From Cyanobacteria bacterium UBA1186 (GTDB lineage Bacteria > Cyanobacteriota > Vampirovibrionia > Gastranaerophilales > Gastranaerophilaceae), in contig DBYM01000026.1 of the NCBI GenBank assembly GCA_002309875.1, positions 20,755-38,578 on the forward strand: a DNA stretch of 17,824 nt, in the 5' to 3' direction. Below the pieces are notes generated by a model that was not told the origin of the DNA, did not search any database, and saw only the letters and a program-made list of their open reading frames with translations. Shown here in pieces: positions 1 to 5,311 of this stretch (position 1 is its first letter; each line of letters opens with the position of its first letter). A program made the translations under genes and the position numbers.

Positions 1-254
1 GGATTATATCCGAGTTTTTTGGCAGTTGAAGGGAGTAATTGGAATACTCCTACCGCACCATGCGCACTTTTCAGTTCATGTTTGAAACCGGATTCTTTCT
101 TTGCAATACTTAATGCCAACGCAGGATCAACGCCCATTTCCATGGAGTGTTTAACGATGGTTTCCTTAACCACGTCTTCGTTGATTGCCGCCTGCGCATT
201 TAGTGTAAGGCATGCCGATAATACAATAGCTGTCAAAACTATTTTCTTGAGCAT
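1..254 (-). CDS. Lytic transglycosylase, SLT domain (5' part, cut by window edge)
   Basis: Partial gene running off the left edge; 84 N-terminal residues are visible. An SLT-family lytic transglycosylase cleaves the MurNAc-GlcNAc bond of peptidoglycan in the envelope. Seen: a signal peptide (basic MLKK start, hydrophobic residues 5-18, likely cleavage after LNAQA at 18-22), then the start of an SLT domain with DPALALSIAKKES, whose Glu54 fits the catalytic Glu, and GAVGVFQLLPSTA at 66-78, the typical G-x-x-Q-L-x-P-x-T-A block. The ATG at 254 is preceded by GAGG about 8 nt upstream. The gene is divergent from the radical SAM gene and has a strong promoter near 468-496, so its mRNA carries a leader of about 207 nt. 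The substrate-binding C-terminal part is outside the window, so the subfamily cannot be told. Confidence 0.85.
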   Translation of the reverse strand, partial: MLKKIVLTAIVLSACLTLNAQAAINEDVVKETIVKHSMEMGVDPALALSIAKKESGFKHELKSAHGAVGVFQLLPSTAKKLGYN

Positions 255-461
255 TCAAATCCTCATTCTTCTTGTGCATTGGATTCTGTATGTTACTGGA
301 TAAATCCTCCCTGCGGTTTCTCTATGTTCTCGTTTGCGGTCTTGGCAAGTCACATTTCCTAAATTCTTGTTTTACCTACAGTCTCAAGAACTTGTTAGGT
401 TGTTATCCTTGTTAAACCTCTCACTCCGGTTTGGATAAATAACTATACAGAAATTGTATTA
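255..461 (-). other. Long structured 5' leader of the lytic transglycosylase gene
   Basis: This 207-nt stretch of the 387-bp divergent intergenic region has no supported ORF. Transcribed on the minus strand it contains a 9-bp hairpin (arms 385-393 and 361-369, with one G-U pair that is only good in the minus-strand RNA, 15-nt loop) and weaker AGGTT/AACCT pairing just upstream of it. The rest of the intergenic region (521-641) is AT-rich, and I see no clear promoter there for the radical SAM gene. Length, promoter and folding suggest a cis-regulatory RNA, but I do not recognise a known riboswitch class. Confidence 0.4.
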
Positions 462-467
462 CCATGG

Positions 468-496
468 ATTATAAACCAAAGCCCAAAAATTTGCAA
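468..496 (-). promoter_or_regulatory. Sigma-70-type promoter for the lytic transglycosylase
   Basis: On the minus strand TTGCAA (491-496) and a perfect TATAAT (468-473) are separated by 17 nt. Transcription would start near 461, leaving a leader of about 207 nt before the ATG at 254. Confidence 0.7.
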
Positions 497-520
497 GTGT
501 AAATTGTAAATTTTACACTT
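495..520. promoter_or_regulatory. Perfect 9-bp inverted repeat, candidate operator
   Basis: AAGTGTAAA (495-503) and TTTACACTT (512-520) form an exact inverted repeat with an 8-nt spacer. It overlaps the edge of the -35 box of the transglycosylase promoter and lies upstream of the divergent radical SAM gene, so a dimeric regulator could affect either gene. The regulator is not identifiable; it is not followed by a T-run, so it is not a terminator. Confidence 0.45.
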
Positions 521-641
521 AATGGTGTACTAATTAGAAATTCCCGTTTACGTTTTACAAATAAAAATCTCTCTAACCGGATAATTTTATTTTTATTCAA
601 ATCGGAATAATATTAATTTGCTTTAGATTAAAGGAGGAGTT

Positions 642-1466
642 ATGGCGAGTATATGTACTGCGCCCGTGTATAAAATGGAGGCGCTAAACAATCTTTTTAT
701 TGAGTTAACCGCAAAAAATTGCAATCAGAGGTGTAACTGTTGTTTTATAAAATTCCCCATGAGCAAAATGGTAAAAGATTTTATTCCTGAGGAAAAAATC
801 AGGGAAGCACTTGAAGACACCAAAAACGAAAATCTTTATTGTATTTATCTGACAGGTGCAGAGCCTATGACTCACCCTGATTTTAATTCAATATTGAGAA
901 CCTGTCTGAAAAGATGTAATGTTTCAATTTGTACAAACGGCAGTTTCTTAAATGAAAAGAAAATCAGGTTTTTAAGTAAAGTTGAAGGGGAAGGAAATAA
1001 TCAGATATTCTTACAACTTTCGCTTACTCATTTTAATGAACAGGAAAATGACAGAGCAAAATACAGGGGAAATTTCAGACAAACGATTTTTGCGCTGAAG
1101 ACACTTTCAAGATACAATTTTAATTCCGTTCTTACGGTGCAGAATTTTTACTCTCTCGATAAGGCAGAAATTGAAAATAATTTTAACAGGATTTTTAACG
1201 AACAACAGATTTCAAATACCGATATCAAAGTGATAAATTCGTATAACGGCGAAGAGATGAATGATATCAGTGTTGCCGGGAATACTGACTGTATGCACGG
1301 AAGATGTCTGAGCAACGACGGTATTTATGCCTGCCCGTTTTTAGCGGGAGATTTCAGAGGAAGAGTCGGGAGTTCTTTTAAAAACTTTTCGGATTCTTTC
1401 AGAGCGGAAACAAATTTTTGTTCTGTATGCGGAAAAAATTCGGGGAAAATGTTCTCTATCGGATAA
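642..1466 (+). CDS. Radical SAM protein with SPASM/twitch-like C-terminal Cys cluster
   Basis: 274 aa. Radical SAM enzymes use a [4Fe-4S] cluster to cleave S-adenosylmethionine and start radical chemistry. Seen: the CX3CX2C motif CNQRCNCC with Cys27, Cys31 and Cys34; the SAM-binding YLTGAEPMTHPDF block at 69-81 (variant of GGEP); and a C-terminal cysteine set Cys217, Cys222, Cys231, Cys260 and Cys263 around NDGIYACPFL, which resembles the auxiliary-cluster region of SPASM/twitch proteins. A very good SD (AAGGAGG, 631-637) fixes the ATG at 642. It stands alone, more than 190 bp from its downstream neighbour, with no visible precursor peptide, so I cannot assign a substrate. SPASM relatives modify peptides or mature enzymes, but that is family knowledge, not evidence here. 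Confidence is high for the fold and low for any specific reaction. Confidence 0.85.
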   Translation: MASICTAPVYKMEALNNLFIELTAKNCNQRCNCCFIKFPMSKMVKDFIPEEKIREALEDTKNENLYCIYLTGAEPMTHPDFNSILRTCLKRCNVSICTNGSFLNEKKIRFLSKVEGEGNNQIFLQLSLTHFNEQENDRAKYRGNFRQTIFALKTLSRYNFNSVLTVQNFYSLDKAEIENNFNRIFNEQQISNTDIKVINSYNGEEMNDISVAGNTDCMHGRCLSNDGIYACPFLAGDFRGRVGSSFKNFSDSFRAETNFCSVCGKNSGKMFSIG

Positions 1467-1538
1467 GTGTTAAAAACACACTAAAACCCCCGATATAAGC
1501 ATTATATAACGCTTTCGGAAGTCCGGGTAAGCCTGAAA

Positions 1539-1576
1539 ATTAGTTAAGTATTGTAACATTATTCAGATTAACTAAT
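1539..1576. repeat. 9-bp inverted repeat upstream of the GH57 branching enzyme
   Basis: ATTAGTTAA (1539-1547) and TTAACTAAT (1568-1576) are exact inverted copies separated by 20 nt. They sit just upstream of the putative promoter at 1586-1614, in a 194-bp gap without any gene, so they may be an operator or a hairpin at the end of the radical SAM transcript. No T-run follows the second arm directly. Confidence 0.4.
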
Positions 1577-1585
1577 CCTAAAGTA

Positions 1586-1614
1586 TTACTTTTTTCTTGC
1601 TCTTGTGCTATAAA
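1586..1614 (+). promoter_or_regulatory. Putative extended -10 promoter of the GH57 branching enzyme
   Basis: TTACTT (1586-1591), 17-nt spacer, TATAAA (1609-1614), with TG at 1606-1607 forming an extended -10. The start would be near 1621, about 40 nt before the ATG at 1661. Confidence 0.45.
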
Positions 1615-1660
1615 TAATAATGTAAAAATATATATTCGTTAGAAATGAACGGAGGCAAAA

Positions 1661-3379
1661 ATGTCAATAGGACAATTCGTATTTATGTTACACAGCCACC
1701 TGCCTTATTACAGAAAAGCAGGTATGTGGCCATTCGGTGAAGAAAATCTTTACGAATGTATGGCAGAAACTTATGTACCTCTTTTAAATGCAATTTCCGA
1801 ACTCTATGATGAGGGAATTAAAGCTAAACTAACGGTAGGCATAACCCCGATTTTAGCAGAGCAGTTAAACGATGAACATTTACAAAACGGCTTTGTAAAA
1901 TACATAGATGATCAAATTAGCGCAGTTGCTAAGGATTTGGAAAGATATCCCGATCCGAAAGTTGCGCACTCTCAACACTTGAAATATCTTGCAAAATACT
2001 ATTTTGATTTGTGGAACAAATTAAGAGATGATTTTGTTAACAAGTACGAAAAAAATCTTGTAAAATATTTCAAAAAATATCAGGATTTAGGTTGTATAGA
2101 AATTACAACTTCAGGTGCAACTCACGGATTTTCACCGCTGCTTGCAACTGACAGTAACCTGAATGCACAGTTCAAAGTAGGGCAGGATACGACCAAGAGA
2201 TTGTTTGGTAAAAAAGCAATGGGCGCTTGGCTTCCTGAATGTGCGTACAGACAAGGTTATGAATATACGGGTAAAGATGGTAAAAAACATTGGAGACCGG
2301 CTATAGAAGTAACACTTCAAAACAATGATATTCAGTATTTCTTTACTGAATCTCACGTTATTGAAGGCGGAAATTCAATCGGAAACAGACGTGTAATCGG
2401 TGTTTACGGAAACATTGAATATATTCCGTTACCTGACAGACCTGCAACAGGATATGATACATATTCAGCATATTGGTTACCTGATGCACAGGTTGCGGTT
2501 ATGGGAAGAAACGACAGAGCAGGTTATCAGGTTTGGTCTGCGGCTGACGGCTATCCGGGTGACGGTTGCTTCAGAGAATTCCATAAACGTGATGACAAAT
2601 CAGGTATGCATTATTGGAGAATAACTTCTCCGACAACGGATTTAGGCGACAAAATGTTGTACGATCCTGTTTTAGCATTCAACAAAGTTAATGAAAACTC
2701 AGATCACTATACGACACTGATTTATCATTTGTTAAACGATTACAGATTGGCAAATAATAAAGAAGGTCTTGTAATGGTTTCATTTGATACGGAATTATTC
2801 GGACACTGGTGGTTTGAAGGTGTTGAATTTATTAAACAGGTTATCAGAAAATTCAACAACTATATTCCTGATGTCGAAAGAATGACTGCAGGTGAATATA
2901 TTACCAAGTATCCTCCGAAAGAAGCAATTCAGATTCCTGAAAGTTCATGGGGCCAGGGCGGACACTTCTACGTATGGCAGAATCACCTGACTGAATGGAT
3001 GTGGCCGATTATTCACTCTTGCGAAAAGAGAATTAACGAGATTGTGGACAGGTATCCCGAAATACCTGAGGATAAACTTTTGCACAGGGCTTTAAATCAA
3101 CTTGCAAGAGAAAATCTTCTGCTTCAGTCATCAGACTGGCCGTTCCTGATTACAACATGGCAGGCTAAGGACTATGCTACGGACAGATTCAATGAACACG
3201 TTGACAGATTCAGTTTCATAGCAGATATGATTGAAAGCGGAAATATTGATGACGGTAAACTGAAAGAGATTGAGGCAATTGACAATTGTTTCCCTGTAAT
3301 TGATTACAGAGTTTATCAGTCAATAGAAGAAGGCTTGATACCTCAGCAGGAAAAGAAACTTGCACCGTTGTATCAATAG
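1661..3379 (+). CDS. GH57 1,4-alpha-glucan branching enzyme
   Basis: 572 aa, no signal peptide, so cytoplasmic. GH57 branching enzymes cut alpha-1,4-glucan and transfer the fragment to a 6-hydroxyl, creating branch points of glycogen-like polymers. Seen: family motif 1 HSHLP (11-15); motif 2 GATHGFSPLL near 150; motif 3 AWLPECAYRQG with Glu193 in the nucleophile position; motif 4 SFDTELFGHWW with Asp376 in the acid/base position; and the conserved SWGQGGHFYVW stretch near 428. The start MSIGQFVFMLHSHLPYYR followed by WPFGEENLYECMAETYVPLL is typical of the branching-enzyme subgroup rather than GH57 amylases or 4-alpha-glucanotransferases. SD GGAGG lies 6-8 nt before the ATG. It is monocistronic: its own promoter upstream and a strong terminator at 3396-3426. 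Specificity is inferred from overall resemblance; a related GH57 transferase is the main alternative. Confidence 0.85.
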   Translation: MSIGQFVFMLHSHLPYYRKAGMWPFGEENLYECMAETYVPLLNAISELYDEGIKAKLTVGITPILAEQLNDEHLQNGFVKYIDDQISAVAKDLERYPDPKVAHSQHLKYLAKYYFDLWNKLRDDFVNKYEKNLVKYFKKYQDLGCIEITTSGATHGFSPLLATDSNLNAQFKVGQDTTKRLFGKKAMGAWLPECAYRQGYEYTGKDGKKHWRPAIEVTLQNNDIQYFFTESHVIEGGNSIGNRRVIGVYGNIEYIPLPDRPATGYDTYSAYWLPDAQVAVMGRNDRAGYQVWSAADGYPGDGCFREFHKRDDKSGMHYWRITSPTTDLGDKMLYDPVLAFNKVNENSDHYTTLIYHLLNDYRLANNKEGLVMVSFDTELFGHWWFEGVEFIKQVIRKFNNYIPDVERMTAGEYITKYPPKEAIQIPESSWGQGGHFYVWQNHLTEWMWPIIHSCEKRINEIVDRYPEIPEDKLLHRALNQLARENLLLQSSDWPFLITTWQAKDYATDRFNEHVDRFSFIADMIESGNIDDGKLKEIEAIDNCFPVIDYRVYQSIEEGLIPQQEKKLAPLYQ

Positions 3380-3395
3380 TTAATCAGCATAAATA

Positions 3396-3426
3396 AAAAC
3401 TGCCGAATACGTACGGCAGTTTTTTA
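3396..3426 (+). terminator. Rho-independent terminator of the GH57 gene
   Basis: Stem AAAACTGCCG / CGGCAGTTTT (3396-3405 with 3414-3423), 8-nt loop, followed by further Ts. It lies 17 nt after the GH57 stop codon. Confidence 0.9.
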
Positions 3427-3436
3427 TTAAGTCAAT

Positions 3437-3471
3437 AAAAAAGAGACCATGTAACAGGTCTCTTTTTTTTT
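3437..3471. terminator. Bidirectional terminator between convergent GH57 gene and rpmA
   Basis: A 12-bp stem, AAAAAAGAGACC (3437-3448) with GGTCTCTTTTTT (3457-3468), and an 8-nt loop. T-runs follow it on both strands (nine Ts on plus, six Ts on minus), so it can stop the rplU-rpmA transcript and act as backup for the GH57 transcript. Confidence 0.88.
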
Positions 3472-3485
3472 GTTTAAAATTTCTT

Positions 3486-3740
3486 CTACACTGCGTAAAC
3501 TGAAACTTGTTTTCTGTCACGTCTGTGAGATTCGAACTTAACTTCGCCGTCAATTAATGCGAATAAGGTGTCATCAGAGCCGATACCTACATTATTTCCG
3601 GGGTGAAGTTTTGTACCTCTTTGACGAACAAGAATGTTTCCGGCTTTAACGATTTCTCCGCCAAATTTTTTAACGCCTAAGCGCTTAGCTTCGGAATCAC
3701 GACCGTTACGGGTAGAACCCATACCTTTCTTATGTGCCAT
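3486..3740 (-). CDS. rpmA: 50S ribosomal protein L27
   Basis: 84 aa. L27 sits in the large subunit near the peptidyl-transferase centre. Seen: the canonical N-terminus MAHKKGMGSTRNGRDSEAKR and the block GNILVRQRGTKLHPGNNVG. There is no cleavable N-terminal extension of the Firmicutes type; the protein starts directly at the A-H-K-K sequence. An AAGGAG-type SD lies just upstream of the ATG. It follows rplU by 33 nt on the same strand (standard rplU-rpmA order) and ends at the bidirectional terminator. The sequence looks closest to cyanobacterial L27, which supports the taxonomic guess. Confidence 0.97.
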   Translation of the reverse strand: MAHKKGMGSTRNGRDSEAKRLGVKKFGGEIVKAGNILVRQRGTKLHPGNNVGIGSDDTLFALIDGEVKFESHRRDRKQVSVYAV

Positions 3741-3773
3741 TTTTATTTCTCCTTTTAATTAATTTTGTTTAAT

Positions 3774-4130
3774 TTATGCTTCCGTTGTTTCTGCAGTTTC
3801 TGCTGATTTCTTTGCTGCAGTAGTTCTGATTTTGTTAATCATTACTCTTGTGAAGCCTTGTCTGTGACCTTGTTTTTTTCTGTAACCTTTTTTAGGTCTT
3901 TGTTTGAAAACGATAATTTTCTTGGCTCTGTCAATTTTAAGAACAGTACCTTCAACCTTAGCATTAGCAACGTAAGGCTGACCTACTTTTGATTTCTTAC
4001 CGTTAACAATCATAACGACTTTATCGAAAACGACTTTTGCGTCCTTTTCTTCGCCTAACAATTCGACGTCAACATAACGTCCTTCTTCTACCTGGTATTG
4101 TTTACCACCGGTTTCAACTATTGCGTACAT
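3774..4130 (-). CDS. rplU: 50S ribosomal protein L21
   Basis: 118 aa from the ATG at 4130. L21 binds 23S rRNA in the large subunit. Seen: the canonical start MYAIVETGGKQYQVEEG and the RNA-binding Lys/Arg-rich segment around FKQRPKKGYRKKQGHRQGFT. A longer in-frame reading from 4172 would add 14 residues (MSALLRFLKRKDYT), but L21 proteins begin at MYAIVETGGKQ and an AAAGGA SD lies 7 nt before the 4130 ATG, so the shorter form is chosen. The C-terminal tail is Ala/Thr/Glu-rich (about TAAKKSAETAETTEA) and probably disordered. First gene of the rplU-rpmA operon. Confidence 0.97.
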   Translation of the reverse strand: MYAIVETGGKQYQVEEGRYVDVELLGEEKDAKVVFDKVVMIVNGKKSKVGQPYVANAKVEGTVLKIDRAKKIIVFKQRPKKGYRKKQGHRQGFTRVMINKIRTTAAKKSAETAETTEA

Positions 4131-4258
4131 AGTGTAATCCTTTCTTTTGAGGAATCGCAGGAGGGCAGACATAAGTTATAGTCTGTATGAAGGGCTTTTT
4201 TACTTATCCCTTCCCGCACCTTTTGGGAGCGATTAACCTATCTGATACTATTTATATA
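4131..4258 (-). promoter_or_regulatory. rplU 5' leader, candidate ribosomal-protein autoregulatory RNA
   Basis: From the promoter at 4265-4294 the mRNA has a leader of about 125 nt without an ORF. It can form at least one perfect 6-bp hairpin (GAAGGG/CCCTTC arms at 4208-4213 and 4189-4194, 13-nt loop) and a second CAGAC/GTCTG stem around 4167-4186. Ribosomal-protein leaders, including L21 leaders, are known in several bacterial groups; the match here is by position and foldability only. Confidence 0.35.
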
Positions 4259-4264
4259 CCTATA

Positions 4265-4294
4265 TTTGTAACACAATCAGGGAAAGAGTGTCAA
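4265..4294 (-). promoter_or_regulatory. Putative rplU-rpmA promoter
   Basis: On the minus strand a perfect TTGACA (4289-4294), an 18-nt spacer and a weaker -10 TACAAA (4265-4270). Confidence 0.5.
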
Positions 4295-4398
4295 GCAGAA
4301 AGCGGGAAAGATTATTTTACAAAACTTTACAAAGGAGGCAATTAATTCTGATAAAAATACTTTATATATGTGTGTAGTAATTATAAAGGTGTTTATTT

Positions 4399-4614
4399 AT
4401 GACAATTCCTGTAAGTGCAATGGGTGTAGTTGATTATCCGAGCGGAAATATGTATGCGAAATTCCGTGATAAATATGGTGTAGGTGCAGAAGATTTTGGC
4501 GTAAGACCGTATGCTCAGCCGTATCCGCATGCTATACAGCCGTTGCCGATTGAATATTCAATCAGAAGATATGAAACTCCGTTCCAGAAATTGATCAGAT
4601 TTTTGAGAGGCTAG
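4399..4614 (+). CDS. Hypothetical small protein, 71 aa
   Basis: Not recognised. The ATG at 4399 has a reasonable SD (AAAGGTG, 4385-4391, 7-nt spacing) and the codon use looks like that of the neighbours, so I think it is real. The protein is soluble-looking, with no signal peptide or membrane segment. It is rich in Tyr and Pro in the middle (VRPYAQPYPHAIQPLP, residues 35-50) and ends in a basic amphipathic stretch (PFQKLIRFLRG). No cysteines or known motif are visible. It lies between the divergent rplU operon and yajQ (69 nt downstream) and could be the first gene of the yajQ-mgtE-mtaB group. Function unknown. Confidence 0.6.
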   Translation: MTIPVSAMGVVDYPSGNMYAKFRDKYGVGAEDFGVRPYAQPYPHAIQPLPIEYSIRRYETPFQKLIRFLRG

Positions 4615-4624
4615 ACTGCTGTTG

Positions 4625-4663
4625 TCCACTTTTTGATTGTTCGTGGTAACATGTAGAAGTGGA
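4625..4663. repeat. 7-bp inverted repeat upstream of yajQ
   Basis: TCCACTT (4625-4631) and AAGTGGA (4657-4663) are exact inverted copies 25 nt apart, ending 8 nt before the yajQ SD. It may be an mRNA hairpin or operator; there is no T-run, so not a terminator. Confidence 0.35.
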
Positions 4664-4682
4664 TTAAAACAGGAGTATAGTT

Positions 4683-5183
4683 ATGGCTAAAGATTGCAGT
4701 TTTGATGTCGTTTCAGAATTTGACAAGCAGGAACTTGTTAATGCTGTTGATCAGGTTAAGAGAGATTTAACCTCAAGATTTGACTTAAAAAATTCCAATT
4801 CACAGGTTGATCTGGAAGCGGATAAAACCATTACGATTACTACAAATGACGAGATGAAACTGAGAAATATTTATGATATTCTTCAGTCAAAACTTGTAAA
4901 GCGCGGATTGAGTATAAAAATTCTTGATGCACAGGTCATAGAAAATGCTCTTGGCGGAAATGTAAGACAGGTGTTTAACTTAAGAAAAGGTTTGACTCAG
5001 GAACTTGCAAAGAAGATTGTTGCGGATATTAAAGAATCGAAACTGAAGGTACAGGCATCAATTCAGGGCGAGCAGGTCAGGGTTTCCGGAAAAAGCAAAG
5101 ATGATTTGCAGGAAGTGATTCAGTTGCTTCGCAAGAATGAGGACAAATACGACTATCCTCTGCAATTCACAAACTACCGTTAG
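4683..5183 (+). CDS. yajQ: YajQ family (UPF0234/DUF520) nucleotide-binding protein
   Basis: 166 aa, the usual length of the family. YajQ proteins are two-lobed ferredoxin-like cytoplasmic proteins; a Xanthomonas member binds cyclic di-GMP and acts with a transcription factor. Seen: the N-terminal signature DCSFDVVSEFDKQELVNAVDQ, followed by SRFDLKNS, and the C-terminal QASIQGEQVRVSGKSKDDLQ and the final DYPLQFTNYR, all characteristic. SD AGGAG at 4671-4675, 7 nt before the ATG. Upstream is the 71-aa unknown gene; downstream are a G-rich repeat, a REP-like hairpin and mgtE. Whether this copy binds c-di-GMP cannot be read from the sequence. Confidence 0.93.
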   Translation: MAKDCSFDVVSEFDKQELVNAVDQVKRDLTSRFDLKNSNSQVDLEADKTITITTNDEMKLRNIYDILQSKLVKRGLSIKILDAQVIENALGGNVRQVFNLRKGLTQELAKKIVADIKESKLKVQASIQGEQVRVSGKSKDDLQEVIQLLRKNEDKYDYPLQFTNYR

Positions 5184-5188
5184 TGGTT

Positions 5189-5242
5189 GGGGTAGGGGTA
5201 AATTGAGGGGTAAATTGAGGGGTAAATTGAGTGGTAAATCTA
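5189..5242 (+). repeat. 12-bp tandem repeat with four GGGG tracts
   Basis: Three exact copies of GGGGTAAATTGA (5195-5206, 5207-5218, 5219-5230) and a degenerate fourth (5231-5242), beginning 12 nt after the yajQ stop. With the extra GGGG at 5189-5192 there are four G4 tracts in 34 nt (5189-5222) with loops of 2, 8 and 8 nt, so a G-quadruplex is possible in the coding-strand DNA or the mRNA. The unit contains TAA and TGA, so it does not code on the plus strand. Confidence 0.85.
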
Positions 5243-5270
5243 GAGGCATCAGCCCGAATAAAATATAAGA

Positions 5271-5300
5271 AATGAGATTCTGAAACGGATTCAGAATGAC
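5271..5300. repeat. REP-like palindrome upstream of mgtE
   Basis: ATTCTGAA (5277-5284) and TTCAGAAT (5290-5297) form a perfect 8-bp stem with a 5-nt loop, flanked by AATGAG on the left and GACG on the right. The reverse-complement reading, with CATTCTGAA and TTCAGAATCTCATT, resembles short dispersed palindromic repeats seen in many bacterial genomes. It lies 14 nt before the mgtE ATG, where no good SD is visible. Confidence 0.55.
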
Positions 5301-5311
5301 GGTAAAATAAA

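Noticed and set aside
19..303. 94-aa ORF on the plus strand
   Set aside because: The opposite strand encodes the signal peptide and SLT domain of a lytic transglycosylase over 1-254, and no SD precedes the plus-strand ATG.
255..461. Known cyclic di-AMP (ydaO), preQ1 or cyclic di-GMP riboswitch
   Set aside because: Gene context and length fit the first, but the conserved core sequences are not present as far as I can align them by eye.
1467..1500. Terminator after the radical SAM gene (GTGTT/AACAC)
   Set aside because: A 5-bp AT-rich stem without a T-run is too weak to call.
2132..2624. 74-aa ORFs within the GH57 branching enzyme on both strands
   Set aside because: They overlap conserved catalytic motifs of the GH57 gene in other frames.
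4131..4172. Longer L21 start at 4172
   Set aside because: The family begins at MYAIVETGGKQ, which has its own SD; the extra 14 residues are leader sequence.
4331..4433. Orphan AAAGGAGG (4331-4338) and a 21-codon ORF from the ATG at 4368
   Set aside because: The SD is about 29 nt from that ATG and the ORF overlaps the start of the better supported 71-aa gene in another frame; probably chance.
5189..5242. CRISPR array
   Set aside because: The repeat unit is 12 bp with no spacers between copies.
5058..5249. Minus-strand ORF with LPLN repeats
   Set aside because: It is the reverse reading of the 12-bp tandem repeat and the yajQ 3' end.
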